This document shows positions 46,457 to 58,997 of a stretch of DNA of 64,000 nt, in pieces. A program made the position numbers and the translations under genes. Each line of letters opens with the position of its first letter. Within the stretch, counting starts at the first letter, position 1. Source of the stretch: Punctularia strigosozonata HHB-11173 SS5 (Eukaryota; Basidiomycota; Agaricomycetes; Corticiales; Punctulariaceae); NCBI RefSeq assembly GCF_000264995.1, contig NW_006767451.1:1-64000 (forward strand). Reading direction: 5' to 3'. The notes under the pieces were generated by a model that ran no database searches, was not told where the DNA came from, and saw nothing but the letters and a program-made list of their open reading frames with translations.

Positions 46457-48233
46457 ATGTTCGTCAAATCGGCGCTCCTTGCCATAGTCTCCGGCGCGCT
46501 GTTCGTCGCCGCACAGACCCCCGCATACACGGGCCAACTCCTCCTCCAACGTGCGCATACAATTTGCATTTCCACTGTAATCTCGCGCTGAACGTCTTTT
46601 TTTTTTCTTTCTTTTTTTTCGTCAGCCGGCAACTCGGCTGCCAAATGCCTCAAAGTCAACAACGCCAACGGCGAACCCGTCGTCGTCCAGGCCTGCACGG
46701 GAAACTCGAACCAGCTCTGGACGTTCGAGGACGGGCAGGTCAAGATCTTCGGGAACAAGTGCCTCGACGTCACCGACGGGAAGAACGTCGACGGGGTCAA
46801 GCTCCAGATCTGGGACTGCGACGCGAGCAACCCGAACCAACAGTTCTGGTACACGGCCTACGGCGATAATCAGTGAGTTTTCTGTCTTAATGCTCTCCTT
46901 GTCATTGCCATCCTTGGGCTCACCCAGTCACTTTTTAGTTTGGCCTGGACCAAGTGAGCAAACGAGATGTCTGTATGGAGTTTGACTGAACGCGGGAGCT
47001 GACTTTTTTTCTTTTTCTTTTTCTTTGCTGCCTAGCCACGGCAAATGCCTAGATCTGACCGGCGGCAGCCTCTCCAACGGCAACCAGGTCCAGCTTTGGA
47101 CCTGCAGCGGCAATAACCCCAACCAGATCTGGGACGTCGGATACATGGCCAGCAAACGCACGCATTCCTGTCTCCTCTCCCGTACTCACTCTCGCTCACC
47201 TCATACTTCATGGTATTAGTCCCGACCACGTCCGAGAGCGGCCAAACCGGCGTGAACGCGTGCGGCACCGGCTCCTCCCAATCCAGTAAATGCCAAACGG
47301 CGTGGATCAACGACGCCGACGACTTCTGCCTCTGGGCTCCGCCTACCGCCGGCGGCACCATCGGTCCGTCGTCACTCCGATCCGCACAGCCCATCGGCTG
47401 CTCCTTCTAACGTAACTCTCGCAGGCGACACGGAGCAGCAGGAGGTTGCGTGGTGCACCAAGTCCGGCCGCGGCACGCGCGTCATCCCCAACGGCGCGCT
47501 CAAGGGCGTCCACTTCGTGCGCACGCCGGATTATGTCCAGGTCACCGGCGTGGGCGACTTTACCAAGATCAACGTCAAGAAGGGCGACGCTGGGGGCGGT
47601 AAGCGGGCACTGTCCGTATCGTTAGCTCGCACCTATGCTGACGACTCTTTTTTTCTCTGCTTTGTATACGTAGAGCTCGACCCTCACGGCGCCGACTCGC
47701 GCGGTAACCCCATCGGCGGACTGGTGTACGGCGATACTTTTGGTGCTAACCTGCAGTACCACGAGTGGACGAGCTTCATCTCCGACACCGAGTTCTGTTT
47801 CCGTGCCGTAAGTAATGGCCTCGCCTCCCTCATGGATTCCGCCTCTGACGTGTCTCCCGCCCAGTGCGTCGGCCCCAACGCGCGCGAAAACTGCCAACAC
47901 ATCTACGACGGTAAGCTCCCTCCTCCTCTCTTCCTCCGCCCCTTTCTTGTACCTGAACTCACGCGCCTCCGCACACACCCAGAAATGGGCTGCTACTGGA
48001 ACATGCCCGCCAACTACGACGCCGGCGTGTTCGAGTCCTGCAAGGCCGACGACGACCTGCCGATGGGCGTGTACGGCACCTCGACCTGGCACCAGGGCAC
48101 CTCGCCCACGCCCGCCGCCCACCCCGCCGCCAAATCGAGCGACTGCACCGCGTTCCCCAGCATCACCGTCGCGCCCGTCAAGCGCGGCGAACCGACGCCC
48201 GCGCCGGTCGTCAAGTACGCGAGGGAGCTTTGA
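46457..48233 (+). CDS. Secreted beta-trefoil (ricin-B-type lectin) protein, CBM13-like
   Basis: Signal peptide MFVKSALLAIVSGALFVAAQ, then one R-type lectin beta-trefoil: KCLKVNNANG, QACTGNSNQLWTF, NKCLDVTDGKNVDG, QIWDCDASNPNQQFWY, KCLDLTGGSLSNGN and QLWTCSGNNPNQIWDV, i.e. repeated Q-x-W signatures. The second half has no known catalytic motif but many cysteines and aromatic residues (CLWAPP, EFCFRA, GCYWNMPANYDAG). It resembles agaricomycete proteins often named macrofage-activating glycoprotein. Roughly six introns; two lie in pyrimidine-rich stretches (near 46600 and 47010). TATA-like CTATACAAAA sits just before the ATG. Probable role: binding glycans outside the cell. Confidence 0.8.
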
Positions 48234-49225
48234 ATCCAAGGTCGTACGTACGTGCCGGTGGATTTCATCATAGTTACGACTCTCTGTTCTCTCTTTCCCG
48301 CCTCATTATGGACGATCCACGGACTTTCAGGACTCATCGGCACCGATTAATACATAGTCAATAACGCTTGATATCCTAATACACTTGGCCGCGCTCCGCT
48401 ATGGACGAACTTTACGGTCGAAAAAACAAACTGCAGTACCGCGCTCTCCGCAACGCGATCGTCTCTCTCGGGTATCGTACGAACGGATCTATATGATATC
48501 GCGTGCAAAAAAGGGGTTGTGATCGGGTTTCTCTGCCTTCGTTCTTGAACCTGCACCAAGCACCGCGCCGACGCACGTATTCGTTCTGTTCATAACCGCG
48601 CCAAAAAGAAAAAAAGGGAGCCGGAAAGTCGTCCCCAACTTGGGTCGATACACCATCTCCTTTTCGTCCTTGATGGCCTTATACTTTACCTTGCACAGAC
48701 AGCAAGCGTCGGTTTATCGCGTCCGGTGATGAACGTTCTCGTCAAACGTCGTGAACAAGGGTATACGCGTACATACATCATGTCCAAAAAGCACTGTCCG
48801 TCTGCGTCGTTACATCATAAAGTAGAAGCGAAATGGCCATCGTTCGTCAGACCGCGCCCGCCCCCCCGCCGCTCACATCACGTTGCAGCCACCACACAAC
48901 AAATCCCTCGCGCCGCCCTTCGCGCCCGATCCCGATCCCGATCCTTTACCCGCACCGCTCTTCTCCGTACCGCCTCCCGAGCTCGTCGCCGGTCTGTCGT
49001 TCACGATCGCGGAGATTCCATCGTTCAAAGTGTTTCGATTTGTTCACAATTTCGCGCGGGCGAGACGAGGGTCGTATCGTACATTAATCAATCCGATTGT
49101 TCGTTCGAGGATGTCCAAAACAAAAGAGAGTCCGAGTATCAACGTTCGTCGTTCGTCGGTGCGTATCACAAGAACACCGTTGCGTCATCCAGAAAACGTC
49201 CCCCCTTCCAAAAGAATGAGGGTGC
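48234..49225. other. Intergenic region, nothing recognised
   Basis: About 990 bp between convergent genes. Open frames in 48726-49362 have no motif and low-complexity Pro/Arg/Ser composition. Confidence 0.5.
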
Positions 49226-50855
49226 TTACTCGAGCGAGCGCTGGGCGAGGCCGAGGCGGGGCGCGCCCGAGGTCTGGTCGAACACGGCGTAGACGCGCTT
49301 CAGGAAGACGTCACCGAGAATATCCTGCGGGTTCTGGCCGCGCGACTGGATCGCGCCGCTGAGGATCACGAGCGTCAGCACAAAGGGAAAAAAAAAAAGA
49401 GGGAAACGGCGACGCAAAGATGAGACTCACAAGCTCATGCCGTTACCCGCGTCGGCGAACACAAGGTCCGAGCCAGGGATGGAGAACATGTTGTCGCCGG
49501 CCGCGAACGAGATCGTAGACGGCAGGGTGGCGTCCGTCGGGAACACTATCGACCACCGGGGAAAAAAAATCGTCAATACAAGCAAGCGGCATGAAAACAA
49601 CGCGTGGAAAGCGCACCGTATCCGCCCTGGGTGTTGTCGAGCTTGGCGCCCTCGATCGAATCGTAGATCGCCTCGGTCGCCTCGTCCGAAATGAGGATCT
49701 AACAAAAACCCCCATCATTCGTCAAAAACCAAACCGACCACAAACCGATAAACCAAAAACACCCCGACAAAAAAAAAACTCACGAGGGTGGTACCGGTAT
49801 CCGCGATCGCCGTGTTCCCGCGCCCGCGGCTGACGCTCTTCCCGTCGATCTCGAGCGTCGGCGAGCTAAACTCCCAAAAGCCGTTCGACGAGTCCACGTC
49901 GACGTACGTGACCTCTCCCTGCGCGCCGCTCTCGCTCGCGTCGGCGATGTACCCAAAGGTGTAAAAGCCCGACGAGTCGCCCTTGTCGAGCTTGGCGGTG
50001 AAGACGGGCTGGGGGATGAGGCCCTCGGAGATCATGTTCTCGACCGGGGTGGCGACCGCGCTCGGGCGGACGGTGTTGATGGTCGGGAAGGCGAGGCCGA
50101 GCAGGCCGTCCGAACCTTCGCCCTACACACGTTGGTCAGCATCAGGGAGTTCAAGCCAGGAACGGAGGGACGGGGGGTGTTTTTTTCGAATAGAAAAATT
50201 TACCTGCTCGAAGGCGGAGGAGAGCTTGGAGGCGGCTTCGACGGCCTGGTTGGGGATGGAGACGTCGCCGAGGCGGACGACGTCGGTGTAGACCTGGCCC
50301 GAGGCGGACGAACCGTCCCCGTACGAGATCTGCCAGGTCGACCCCGAGACCTTCTTCGACGTCGACGACTTGGTCGGGTCGTAGATGGTGTGGCCGGACG
50401 TGGAGGCGCCGTGGAAGAGGGTGGACCAGACCCAGAGGTCGGACGAGCCCGTGTCAAAGTCGAGCTTGAGGGTGACGCCGGGGGTGCCGATGGTGACGGG
50501 GACGACGTACTCGAGGTCGTTCTGGACGTCGTCGGCGGGCACCTCGGCGTCGCCGCTGGACGTGCCCGTGGTGGGGTCGCCCGTGCCGGTGGAGGGCGCG
50601 GTGGAGCCGTCGCCCGAGGTGGGGTGGTGGTGATGCGAGTGGCGCTTCTTGCGAAGGACGGTGTCTTGGACGTAGAAGGAGGTCAGACGGGTGGGCTTGA
50701 TGTGCCACTTGCGGACGGAGCGGGCGTACTGGGGGAGAAAGGGTCAGCGGGAGGGGCGGGGCGAGGGGGGGAGGGGAGGTACGTACGTCCATGGGCCCGT
50801 TCGGCGCCCAGCGGGGGTTGCGGGTGAGCCCGAGGGTAAGACGGCCGGCAGACAT
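49226..50855 (-). CDS. Pepsin-type aspartic protease (A1)
   Basis: Family A1 aspartic endopeptidase. Both catalytic aspartates are present: [13 protein letters not shown] and IADTGTTL. Other family marks: flap [24 protein letters not shown], and [14 protein letters not shown] near the end. The propeptide region has [16 protein letters not shown] and a His/Lys-rich stretch. Several introns with A/T-rich ends; the first joins PMD to [11 protein letters not shown]. From ATG 50855 no hydrophobic signal peptide is visible, unlike most secreted fungal relatives, so either the protein is intracellular or a further 5' exon was missed. Confidence 0.88.
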
Positions 50856-53800
50856 GGTGTCGTGACAGTAGATACTGGTCGTTACTGGCTAAAAGAAGGA
50901 GTTCAAGGACGGTGTAAGGGAAAGGAGACGCGGTGAGGAAGAGAGAGGAGACACACCCCCGCGTGCTTATATTCGCAAGGGGGGCACTGCACATCCAACT
51001 GAGAAGGAGGGAGAAGGGCGCGACGTCATCAGATGACGAGCGAGCGTGCACATATCGGGGTCGTTGGTCGTTGCTGTTCGCGCCGGGGGAGCACAACCCC
51101 CGAGGGTTCGGCCCCGGTGTCGTCCCCCCCTTCTCATCCCTTCTCGCGCAGAGTCACGCCGGTCTAGAACGCAATATGTCTTGTCAGCCTCTCGTAGGCT
51201 ACATATGTCTCGCACGAAGCGATCTGCGCAACCCGCAGAAGGCGAGTGGCAAGCGCAATCACATCCTCTTCGGGTGTGCTCGCTCCCAGTCGCTGTTCGC
51301 GATAACGCTCTCTCCGGGGCATCACAAGAACCACCCCGCCGCTGACGCGAGAGACATGACTGGCACACGTACCGTTACCGTCACGACGCTATGTATACCA
51401 CCACTGGCACCATCGCGACGGCAATGGGAGCCCCAACGTCGTCCTTCTTGCTTTCTCCGCTCAGCGTGTTTCCGGCCGCCTGTCGCGTGAACGGCCAAGG
51501 GTAGATAGACCCATAAGAAGACGGATATGGCTCCAAGGATGAACGCATCACCGCGAAGGCGGGGTGTAGCACGCGTTCGCGTGGGCACGGAAACAGCTGG
51601 CAGGGCAGGAGGCGTCAGAGATAAGATCCCGCCGCGCTAAGAATAGTCCCAGCGGGTCCGCTTTTAGTGAGCTCGGCAACGCCCGGCCGCCTTTCTCTTC
51701 CCCGGCGATACGCTTTTCGTCCGCACTGCCAGTCATCGCAGCCGTTTCCGCAGCAAGAGTGCGACGTCGTGCGCCGGTCCATGTCATCGCTGGCTGTACA
51801 ATCCGCACAACGCCGCGCAGTCGACGGAGAGTTATGTTCCCGGAGAAGCCCATCCCAGTCTTCTCGAGACAAGAGGCCTAATCCGTATAGCGTCCCACTC
51901 ACGCGCTCTCGCCGTGCTTTTCGACCGAGAATGACCTCGCGAGTCCAGACAGAAATTGCCGCTCTGTTCCTCCAGCGGACCACATATACAATCTGCCTGA
52001 ATCCAATACCGCTCGCTTCTCTCCTTTCTCCGGGTACATGGGACTCGCCTCCACCTCCACCGCGTTTTCTCGCCTCTCGTGTCAACAGCGCGGGGAAATC
52101 GAACGACATCATCACTGCCCACACTCGTGGACGATGTTTCCTCCTCTATGCTTCACATAACGAATGTGCAACGTGCGGAGGCTCGCGCTAGTGTGCCATG
52201 ATGTTCAGGATGCACACGGATATCCAACGTACCTTTCAACAATCACCCCCATTCTCTTCGTTTTCCCAGGTCCACCTCCGCCCTAATGCATCACCGGTCC
52301 AAGCGTCTGTATCCTCTACGTCAAGTCGAGCGCAAATAGTGAAACCCATATTTTCAGACGATGGGAAGGGGCGTCTTTACCATTCGACGCTGAGCCCTCT
52401 CCAGGCAGGATCACTAACCCTAACGTATCCGCCCCGTTAGCGGCATGTCCTTTGTGTTCCATCCCCTGCGTACGCGACATGATGGACTCCCGCAGCAATC
52501 CATATATCGATTCCGTGCCAAAGACAAGCACGCTACGCACCCCTTCGCATATGGTACCGAAAACACGACGCCTGCGTATCGCTTGGTCGCCACTCCACGC
52601 GACCTTCCGCTGCTCTGCCCTCACGATCCTCAACCCTTTAGACGAATATCTTAGATCGCCATCCGGTAACGTCGCCATGTCATCGCGTCCTTGATCTCGA
52701 ACGCTCTCGTTCGTAGCTCATTTTCATCGCGTTCTTTCTGTCATAATTGGCTAGGAGGAGGCAAAGCGTGGCACAAGACGGGGGCTTGTTGAGACGCCGG
52801 ACGAAGTGAGTACGACGTACCCCGTGCGACGGGCTGGCCATATTCGGCCCAGCCATTCTCCGTGCGCCGCGTCGCGTACGGTGGGTTTTTGGATAAAAAG
52901 TCCGGATCGCGCGCGCGGGGAGGATCGGCGCGCCAGGCCACAGAGTAGACGATATCATAGTAGAGCGGCCGGAGTCGCTTCCGATGTCGGACAGGCACAC
53001 CCACACGAGCGCCTTCGCCCTTTGCGGCCCACGGATCCAGCCCCGTCGCTCTCTCTATTAGCTCAGGTGGTCGGGAACGCCCCGGGGCCGTGAACCGGCG
53101 GGCGCGCATTGTATTCCATCGCATTCATCATCCGTTGCACCGTCCCCGCCTCTTCCGCGCGTCTCCGGCCATTCCGACTCCTCATCCGCCGTCTCCTAAA
53201 AAAGACATACGCCATACTGACCAGCGTAACGTTTAATCCTTTCTCCGGTGTATCAGGACGCTACGTTTTTTCAGTATATTTGGCAGCGCTGGAGTGCACA
53301 CACGCTTCGCCCTTGGACAGCCGGCCTTCATCCTCGTTTTAGCTTGGTCGACCAAGCTGGGCCTCTCATCTCAACACTCCCGATTTTCCTCCTTCCTCTC
53401 CCCCTTTACAGACGGGACGTCAACGCCGAGTTGGCATCCGTCGACGACGGCACCCTTACAGCATCTTGCCCGTAAGCGTGTACCTATGCATGTTTGTACA
53501 GATAACTGATATCATGCGCGACGGTAATTCTCCGTCGCTGTGCACTACGAACACGGCCGAGTTTGGAGCGAGTGGTGTAGGTAAGTCTGAAGTCACGCGA
53601 TTGAGTCCATATTTTTTTTTCCGTCGCAATCACGAAAAGCAGGATGTTTCACCGTGGTTGGATCGGTTTTCAGGGAGTGTTATGTGTTCCTTAACGCATT
53701 GCTTCATTTACGCTGGCAGATGCTGAGACGAACATGTCACTGCGTATAAGTATTCAACGATTGTCCTTCCCGCGGTCCGCCCTAGCTTCCGAACCTGCCC

Positions 53801-53951
53801 GAACGAGCGTTCGCTCACTGCCTCTTATTCTTGGTTATAATGCCGTTCTGATCGAATCTGTAGCTGGGAACATCATACTTGTGAGTTTCTGGCTTGAGTC
53901 TTGGAAAAACCGGATGTGATCTATACTCATATTGGCGAAAGGCATGCAGCT
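50856..53951. other. Gene-poor 3.1 kb stretch
   Basis: The longest region without a recognisable gene. Open frames up to ~175 codons overlap on both strands with no motif, as expected by chance in GC-rich DNA. No tandem array or inverted repeat of note was seen by eye. Confidence 0.45.
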
Positions 53952-54024
53952 GCCTGCTTGGCTAAGTGGCTACGGCGTCGCACTTGTAATGCGAAGATCA
54001 CTCGTTCAAATCGGGTAGTAGGCA
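53952..54024 (+). tRNA. tRNA-Thr (anticodon TGT)
   Basis: A 73 nt cloverleaf without an intron. Acceptor stem GCCTGCT pairs with AGTAGGC (one G-T), discriminator A. Anticodon arm TCGCA-CTTGTAA-TGCGA gives anticodon TGT, reading ACA. T arm ACTCG-TTCAAAT-CGGGT. A run of T about 5 nt downstream fits a Pol III terminator. Confidence 0.93.
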
Positions 54025-54215
54025 TTCATTTTTCCCCTTTTTCTTCCGTGTTCCTTGAAGCAAGTCGAGCTCGCTGTTTTTGCTCCTCGGGGCTCGTGAA
54101 GGACCTTACTGGTATACATAAATCCGCAGTGACGAATGACTACTTATACCAGCAAAACATGCAAGAGACAACCAGGCTATAACCACCGTCACGAATGAGA
54201 AGGCATAGATCCATG

Positions 54216-55643
54216 TCACTGGTATATATTCATCCAAGCCAGGTCGAAGTACGCGTTCTGATAGTAAAGCGGGTTGTTGTTCACATAATCTACAAATAGC
54301 CGTTAAAGAGTGGACGGTGAAGTATCAAAACGACGTTACGCACCGACACATGTGTCAGGACAGCCTTGAGATTGATACACAGCACCAGCCCAGTCGCCAC
54401 CTGAGAAAGGATTCGCGTAAGCGTCGCAAGCATGCGCTTTCAAACCATCTCCTGCTCACAGAAGGTTAGGTTGATGACGATTTGATTGGGTCCAAATTTT
54501 GAGGAAATGTCGCAGTCGGTGTCCGAGAAAAGCGCGAAGGGAGCTCCCTGGGGATGATAAATTTACGAGTCATAGCGAGTTGTCCGTCATGACGTACCCA
54601 TGTACTGGTATCGATGGATGTAGCACCGCTCGAGACTTGACTCGGCACGGAGCCGTCCGTGCGAGACCAGAACCACACTTTGATGGACGTCGAGGTCCGC
54701 TCCATGGCGAACCTGTGCGAGAGGTCTCAGTAGGGAACTACGACGCCTCAGACATGCCAGAGGAGCTTACCATCCACCACCGTTACCATTTAGGGTGGGC
54801 CCATAACTACGGATGTCCGGAGATTGGACGCCACACCCTGAGCTGCCCTCGCAGTCCGTGCCGACGATCGCCCTTTAATATGACGTTATACATCACGATT
54901 ATCCATGATCGAAAGTGCACCGTACCCCGTATGGCCGCTTTGGGTGGAAGGCATCGTACATCCTACCACATCAAGATGAAGAATCAGCGTATTCTCTAGG
55001 GACCATCGAACGTACCGGCACTGGTGTGAAGAGTAGCTTGATCCGGACCGACGTCATTCACACCTTCGAGGATGTCGACTTCACCCTATTCGCGGTTCAG
55101 TACGTCGGTCAACATCCTTGTTTAAACGGTTCTACTCACCTCGTTGGGCCAGTTCGGTCCGACTTCCCAGATCGCGGGCCAAGTTCCGCAACCTTGGGGC
55201 ATATGCCGGAGGTCGAAACTACGATTGGCGGGAATTAAAAGACGCAGGTAAGGGCCCACGAGACTAGACGTACACGGCGACGTGAGTTGTGTAGGCATTG
55301 TTCGACAGGAGCCGAACGGAGTTGCGACCAGGTCCACTTGCACTGAGGACGGTCTTATCGTCGGCCCGGAGGATGAAGGTGTCAGAGGACGCGAAGGTGA
55401 GATTCTGGGCCCGTGCAGTAGTCTCATCAACGTAGTTGCTGTGATGAACCGGAGTAGATCAGCGATGATCTCTTGAGATATTCAGCATACTCACACACGA
55501 CCGTTTGTGGGATCCGGGATAGCCTGGAAAGAGAAAAAGTCGTAGAAGCCGTTGCCTGCAACATTGCTTGTCCTGCTGTACGTCGCGGCCAGAGCGGGTC
55601 GGGCCGCACAGAGCGTCAAGATGGGGAGGACGTATCGCATCAT
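54216..55643 (-). CDS. GH16 endo-beta-glucanase (laminarinase-like)
   Basis: Secreted glycoside hydrolase family 16 enzyme acting on beta-1,3(4)-glucans, so possibly in wall remodelling. Signal peptide MMRYVLPILTLCAARPALA, then NGFYDFFSFQAIPDPTNGRV, SSDTFILRADDKTVLSASG, RNSVRLLSNNAYTTHVAVY, DLRHMPQGCGTWPAIWEVG and, after an intron, the catalytic GEVDILEGVND with nucleophile and acid/base Glu in E-x-D-x-x-E. Later parts: ERTSTSIKVWFWSR, FGPNQIVINLTFCGDWAGA, CVDYVNNNP and NAYFDLAW. Length about 310 aa. About seven introns. Stop TGA at 54218-54216. Confidence 0.9.
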
Positions 55644-56900
55644 TCAGCGAGTTCGAGCGCGTGGTAGCGAAGCCGATGTATCGTCAGCCCAGCGACAAGA
55701 CAATCTTTATACGTCCATCAGGCTCGACTATACGTTCGCAGCGCTTCTGACGAAGTTCTTCAGCACATCGTCACTGGCTTGACAGAGCATGAGACGTTCT
55801 ACTCACCTGATCCTCGACATGGACAAGAATAGGCGGGCAGATACCGAGCAAGACGAGTATGGCCTCGCAAACTTGGACACGAGTGCGCCCGTTTACCAGT
55901 GTAAACAACGGCGACCGGCAATTCCAGCATGCTCCGAAGCCAAGAATGATGACCTCCTTTAGATGAATATGCGTGTGATTGAGTCCCTCGTGGAAAGCAG
56001 CAGGCCACGTACGCCGCAACGGTGTTCGAAGACATCTGTCCGGCATTGCTCATGATTCAGTGCACCGGCACGTGAGTCGTTCCTCCCGATTGCAGCGCAG
56101 ATCGTTCTCCGGAACGGCCCATGAACGTGCTGCTCCGCTGAAGATGCTGAAGATGCGACGGATATGGAACAGACTGGTAACAGGAAGCGGAAGGACGCGA
56201 TCCGTATGGCCGGAGGCAACTGTAAGCCTAAATTCACATGACGTCTGGACTCCCTCGAAGCCCGTTCCGAGTAATCTCAGAATAGATTCCTCCGTGTTGT
56301 AGCACCACCGCGTGTCCGAGTTCTCGAGGGCAAACGCGGATCGGAGCCGGATGGAATAGTGTTGAGCCGCGGTCTTCACCGTCAACAGATGGAACAGCGC
56401 TGTGAGTTGCATCAACGGACGATACAAGACAGAGAAGGGCTGTATCGGCGTACCGTTCTACCAGCAACGACGAGCATGCCTCCATTCAATTGCGTATTCC
56501 AGCTTCATCTCCGAAAGCCGAGCGCGCACACGAAGTTTCTTTCAAGCCAACAGATATCCTTTCGCCGGGCAGAATGTGGTTCATATGATGAATTGAGAAC
56601 TTTGGGCTCCTGAGCAGCACCGCTGGTGTTAGAACTCAACATCGTTTATATGAACGAAGCAAGGTAACTCGGTGCGCGAACAGCCTGAACTCGGAACTCG
56701 CCTTTCTTCACATTCACGTGACGCCTGCCTCCTTCGTCCCTTCCTTCGGGGATCCCAACGTTGACTTCAATCAAACCGTCTGACAGACAACTCGTACAAT
56801 GCATGACAGCGACTACATTGCACAACTTCATATGTATACATCCGGATTTCATCGGTACGTGGAGCCATTCGTTCTGCTCTTGATGTGAAATATCGACACC
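55644..56900. other. Intergenic region, mostly unexplained
   Basis: About 1.26 kb. No gene recognised. Around 56255-56275 (minus) a short stretch CTCGGAACGGGCTTCG repeats one in the nearby cytochrome oxidase gene at ~58040, but no wider match was found. Confidence 0.45.
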
Positions 56901-57250
56901 TTATGCAGCAGTACCGCCGGACTTCCTTCTACAACTCTCGAGGTGAATCTTTCGCGATGATTTCTGTTCCGAGAGTATGCACTCACATCTGGTACCAGCT
57001 CGCGATGAACGGAATGGAGAATCCTGTTCCTACGAACACGACGTACTTGACTGCGAACGCCTTTCTGCGATTGTGATAGGTGAAGGGAAAGGCCTTGGGA
57101 CCGCTATCAACCTGAGCTCGGGCTCAGAGCCTTGTCCGAACTCACGTCGTACATGGACCGCTCGTCGTGTGCCAAGCGGCGCTGCATGGAGACCCGGCCG
57201 TTGCGAGCCAATCTGACAGAAGAGAACCCGACGCGGTGGAGGAACGGCAT
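56901..57250 (-). CDS. Cytochrome c oxidase subunit VIIc (Cox8 family), copy B
   Basis: Small inner-membrane subunit of respiratory complex IV. Exons (minus): 57250-57146, 57093-56987, 56928-56901; 80 codons, 79 aa. Basic presequence MPFLHRVGFSSVRLARNGR and RRLAH cleavage region, then YDAFPFTYHNRRKAF, membrane helix VKYVVFVGTGFSIPFIASWYQ and tail IRKSGGTAA. These match the VIIc pattern including the lysine-rich end. A 52 bp intron follows MYD. It is the more canonical of two tandem copies. Confidence 0.85.
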
Positions 57251-57904
57251 CGTAAGCAGTAGGCCGACCGGGGAAAGGTTACTCGTTCAAGTGGTCGAAT
57301 GAGGAGTGGTGAGGGCAAGGGAGCGTCGCCTGATCACTACGGGACTAAGTATGGGGTCATTAGCAACCCTGCGAAGCTCGTCGTTCCCAGCATTTGAGTT
57401 TGGCCCCTTCCACGACCTGTCCTGTGACCACGGCGGGAGCCCCGAAGTCAATCCCTGATTTGTTCGAGATCATAAAGTGTACCACATGAGGTGCTAGACA
57501 AATAACACGTCTTCGATACGTATTCCAACCGCAGCTGCGCAATGATATCGACAACGGCCACTACAACTGGTTTTCTAAGTTATGGAGACGGGCATTTCTA
57601 GAGCTCTTTTATATGAGATGGTACTCTCGCAAAACGAGCCGGTCGAAGAGACTATAAGCTCGTGCTGTCCGCCATCAATCATCATTAAACACAACCACGG
57701 ACCTCGCATGATTCATGACGGTATCCATAAGTGATCTGCGGCCACAGAATACGGAGGTCGAGGTGCATCATTTTGATTGCTCATCGCGTCTGGTCTATAT
57801 AGTACAATGCTCATGGTACAATATTGTTCGCGATCTGTGTTCTGAGAGGGAGAAATGCCCGAGGCGTTAGGTGGGCAAGTGAGAGGGATAGACTGGGCTG
57901 CGGG
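57251..57904. other. Spacer between the COX VIIc copies
   Basis: 654 bp with no recognisable gene; should hold the copy B promoter and copy A 3' end. Confidence 0.5.
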
Positions 57905-58290
57905 CTATGCCGAAGATCCTGCCCAATTGTGCCTAAAAGGGCCGTAAACATCGAGAACGGGTGACAGACTCTGGAAGCGTCGTAAATTACGACGTACAGT
58001 TGATAGCCAACGGCCACGAACGGCAGAGCGAAGCCCGTTCCGAGGTATGCGACATATTTGATCCTGAACGCCTTCTTGTTACGGTAGCCAAAAGGGACGG
58101 CCTAGATCCGCAGACGTTCATAGCAATGGTGAGATAATATCCACGCAATACAGAACGAATAGCCGCAGGTAAGAAGACATACGTCGTAATATGTGTGGGT
58201 GCCGTGGGCCAGACGACGAGGCTGAGACCGAATGATACCGGTGGGCCGAGCGCGGAGGACGGACGAAGCAAGCCGTTGGTTTGCGAGCAT
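57905..58290 (-). CDS. Cytochrome c oxidase subunit VIIc (Cox8 family), copy A
   Basis: Exons (minus): 58290-58183, 58101-57998, 57932-57905; again 80 codons, 79 aa. MLANQRLASSVLRARPTG and PRRLAH form the presequence, then YDAVPFGYRNKKAFRIKY, helix YVAYLGTGFALPFVAVGYQ and tail LHNWAGSSA. Exon sizes 108/104/28 nearly equal copy B (105/107/28). The C-terminal tail lacks the lysine/serine-glycine end of copy B, so copy A is diverged there, or the last acceptor is mis-chosen. Confidence 0.8.
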
Positions 58291-58997
58291 AGTGCGTGCG
58301 GAAAAGTCAAAACAGGCTCGACGGATGTCTTCTGGGTGGTAGTTTCAATATCCAAGAAGCCGCGCTCAGAATATAAAGGGCTCTTCGCAATGTGCGTAGC
58401 CCCTAGATCGGGGACCCTCGGGAGGCAATATCAGACCATACAGCGTAGCCCATAGCTGAGTCATTCCAGAGCGGGTCTAAAGTAGTCTCCCCAGACAGCC
58501 TCTAGAGTGAGAAGACAATCGTTCTCACAATAGAGTCTGCAACTCGACGCGCCCCTCCGAGTAAGCTGGCGCATTTGTGATGACGCTGACGTGATGCACC
58601 GATCTTAAGGTCTTTTTGCCGCCGGATTAGGCAGGTGTCGCGGCTGTGTGCCCCTGTGACGTAGCCTTCTGCGCACCCCGCGCAAGTGCATACGTCGCCT
58701 TTTGCATCTCCCCACCATCGCTTTGCGTACCTCGCATGAAGTTACGACGAAATGCGACGATATAACAGCTGCAACTTCTGGTATTGTGCATATGGACACC
58801 CTCTCGCATCGATCCAGCCTATTCACGCCCGGGCGCGACTACTCAGGTCATCCATACATGCGTCATTATATCCGTCTTGCCCTACGGCTACTTGTTCCGC
58901 ACCCAAATAGTCGCTTCCCGCCTTAGTATCCGACGATCGACTTGTCTTGTACAATATTAGTATGGGCAATCAATATGGATGATGCTCGATTCACGAC
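58291..58997. other. Divergent intergenic region
   Basis: About 700 bp between COX VIIc copy A and the DUF6589 gene. Nothing recognised. Confidence 0.5.

Noticed and set aside
51615-52124. 169-aa minus-strand ORF in the gene-poor region
   Set aside because: No motif, and equally long ORFs occur on the other strand at the same place, as expected by chance.
56234-56430. Possible third, decayed COX VIIc copy
   Set aside because: Only a 16 nt match (CTCGGAACGGGCTTCG) and a vague LLGTGF segment; no presequence or conserved exon plan.
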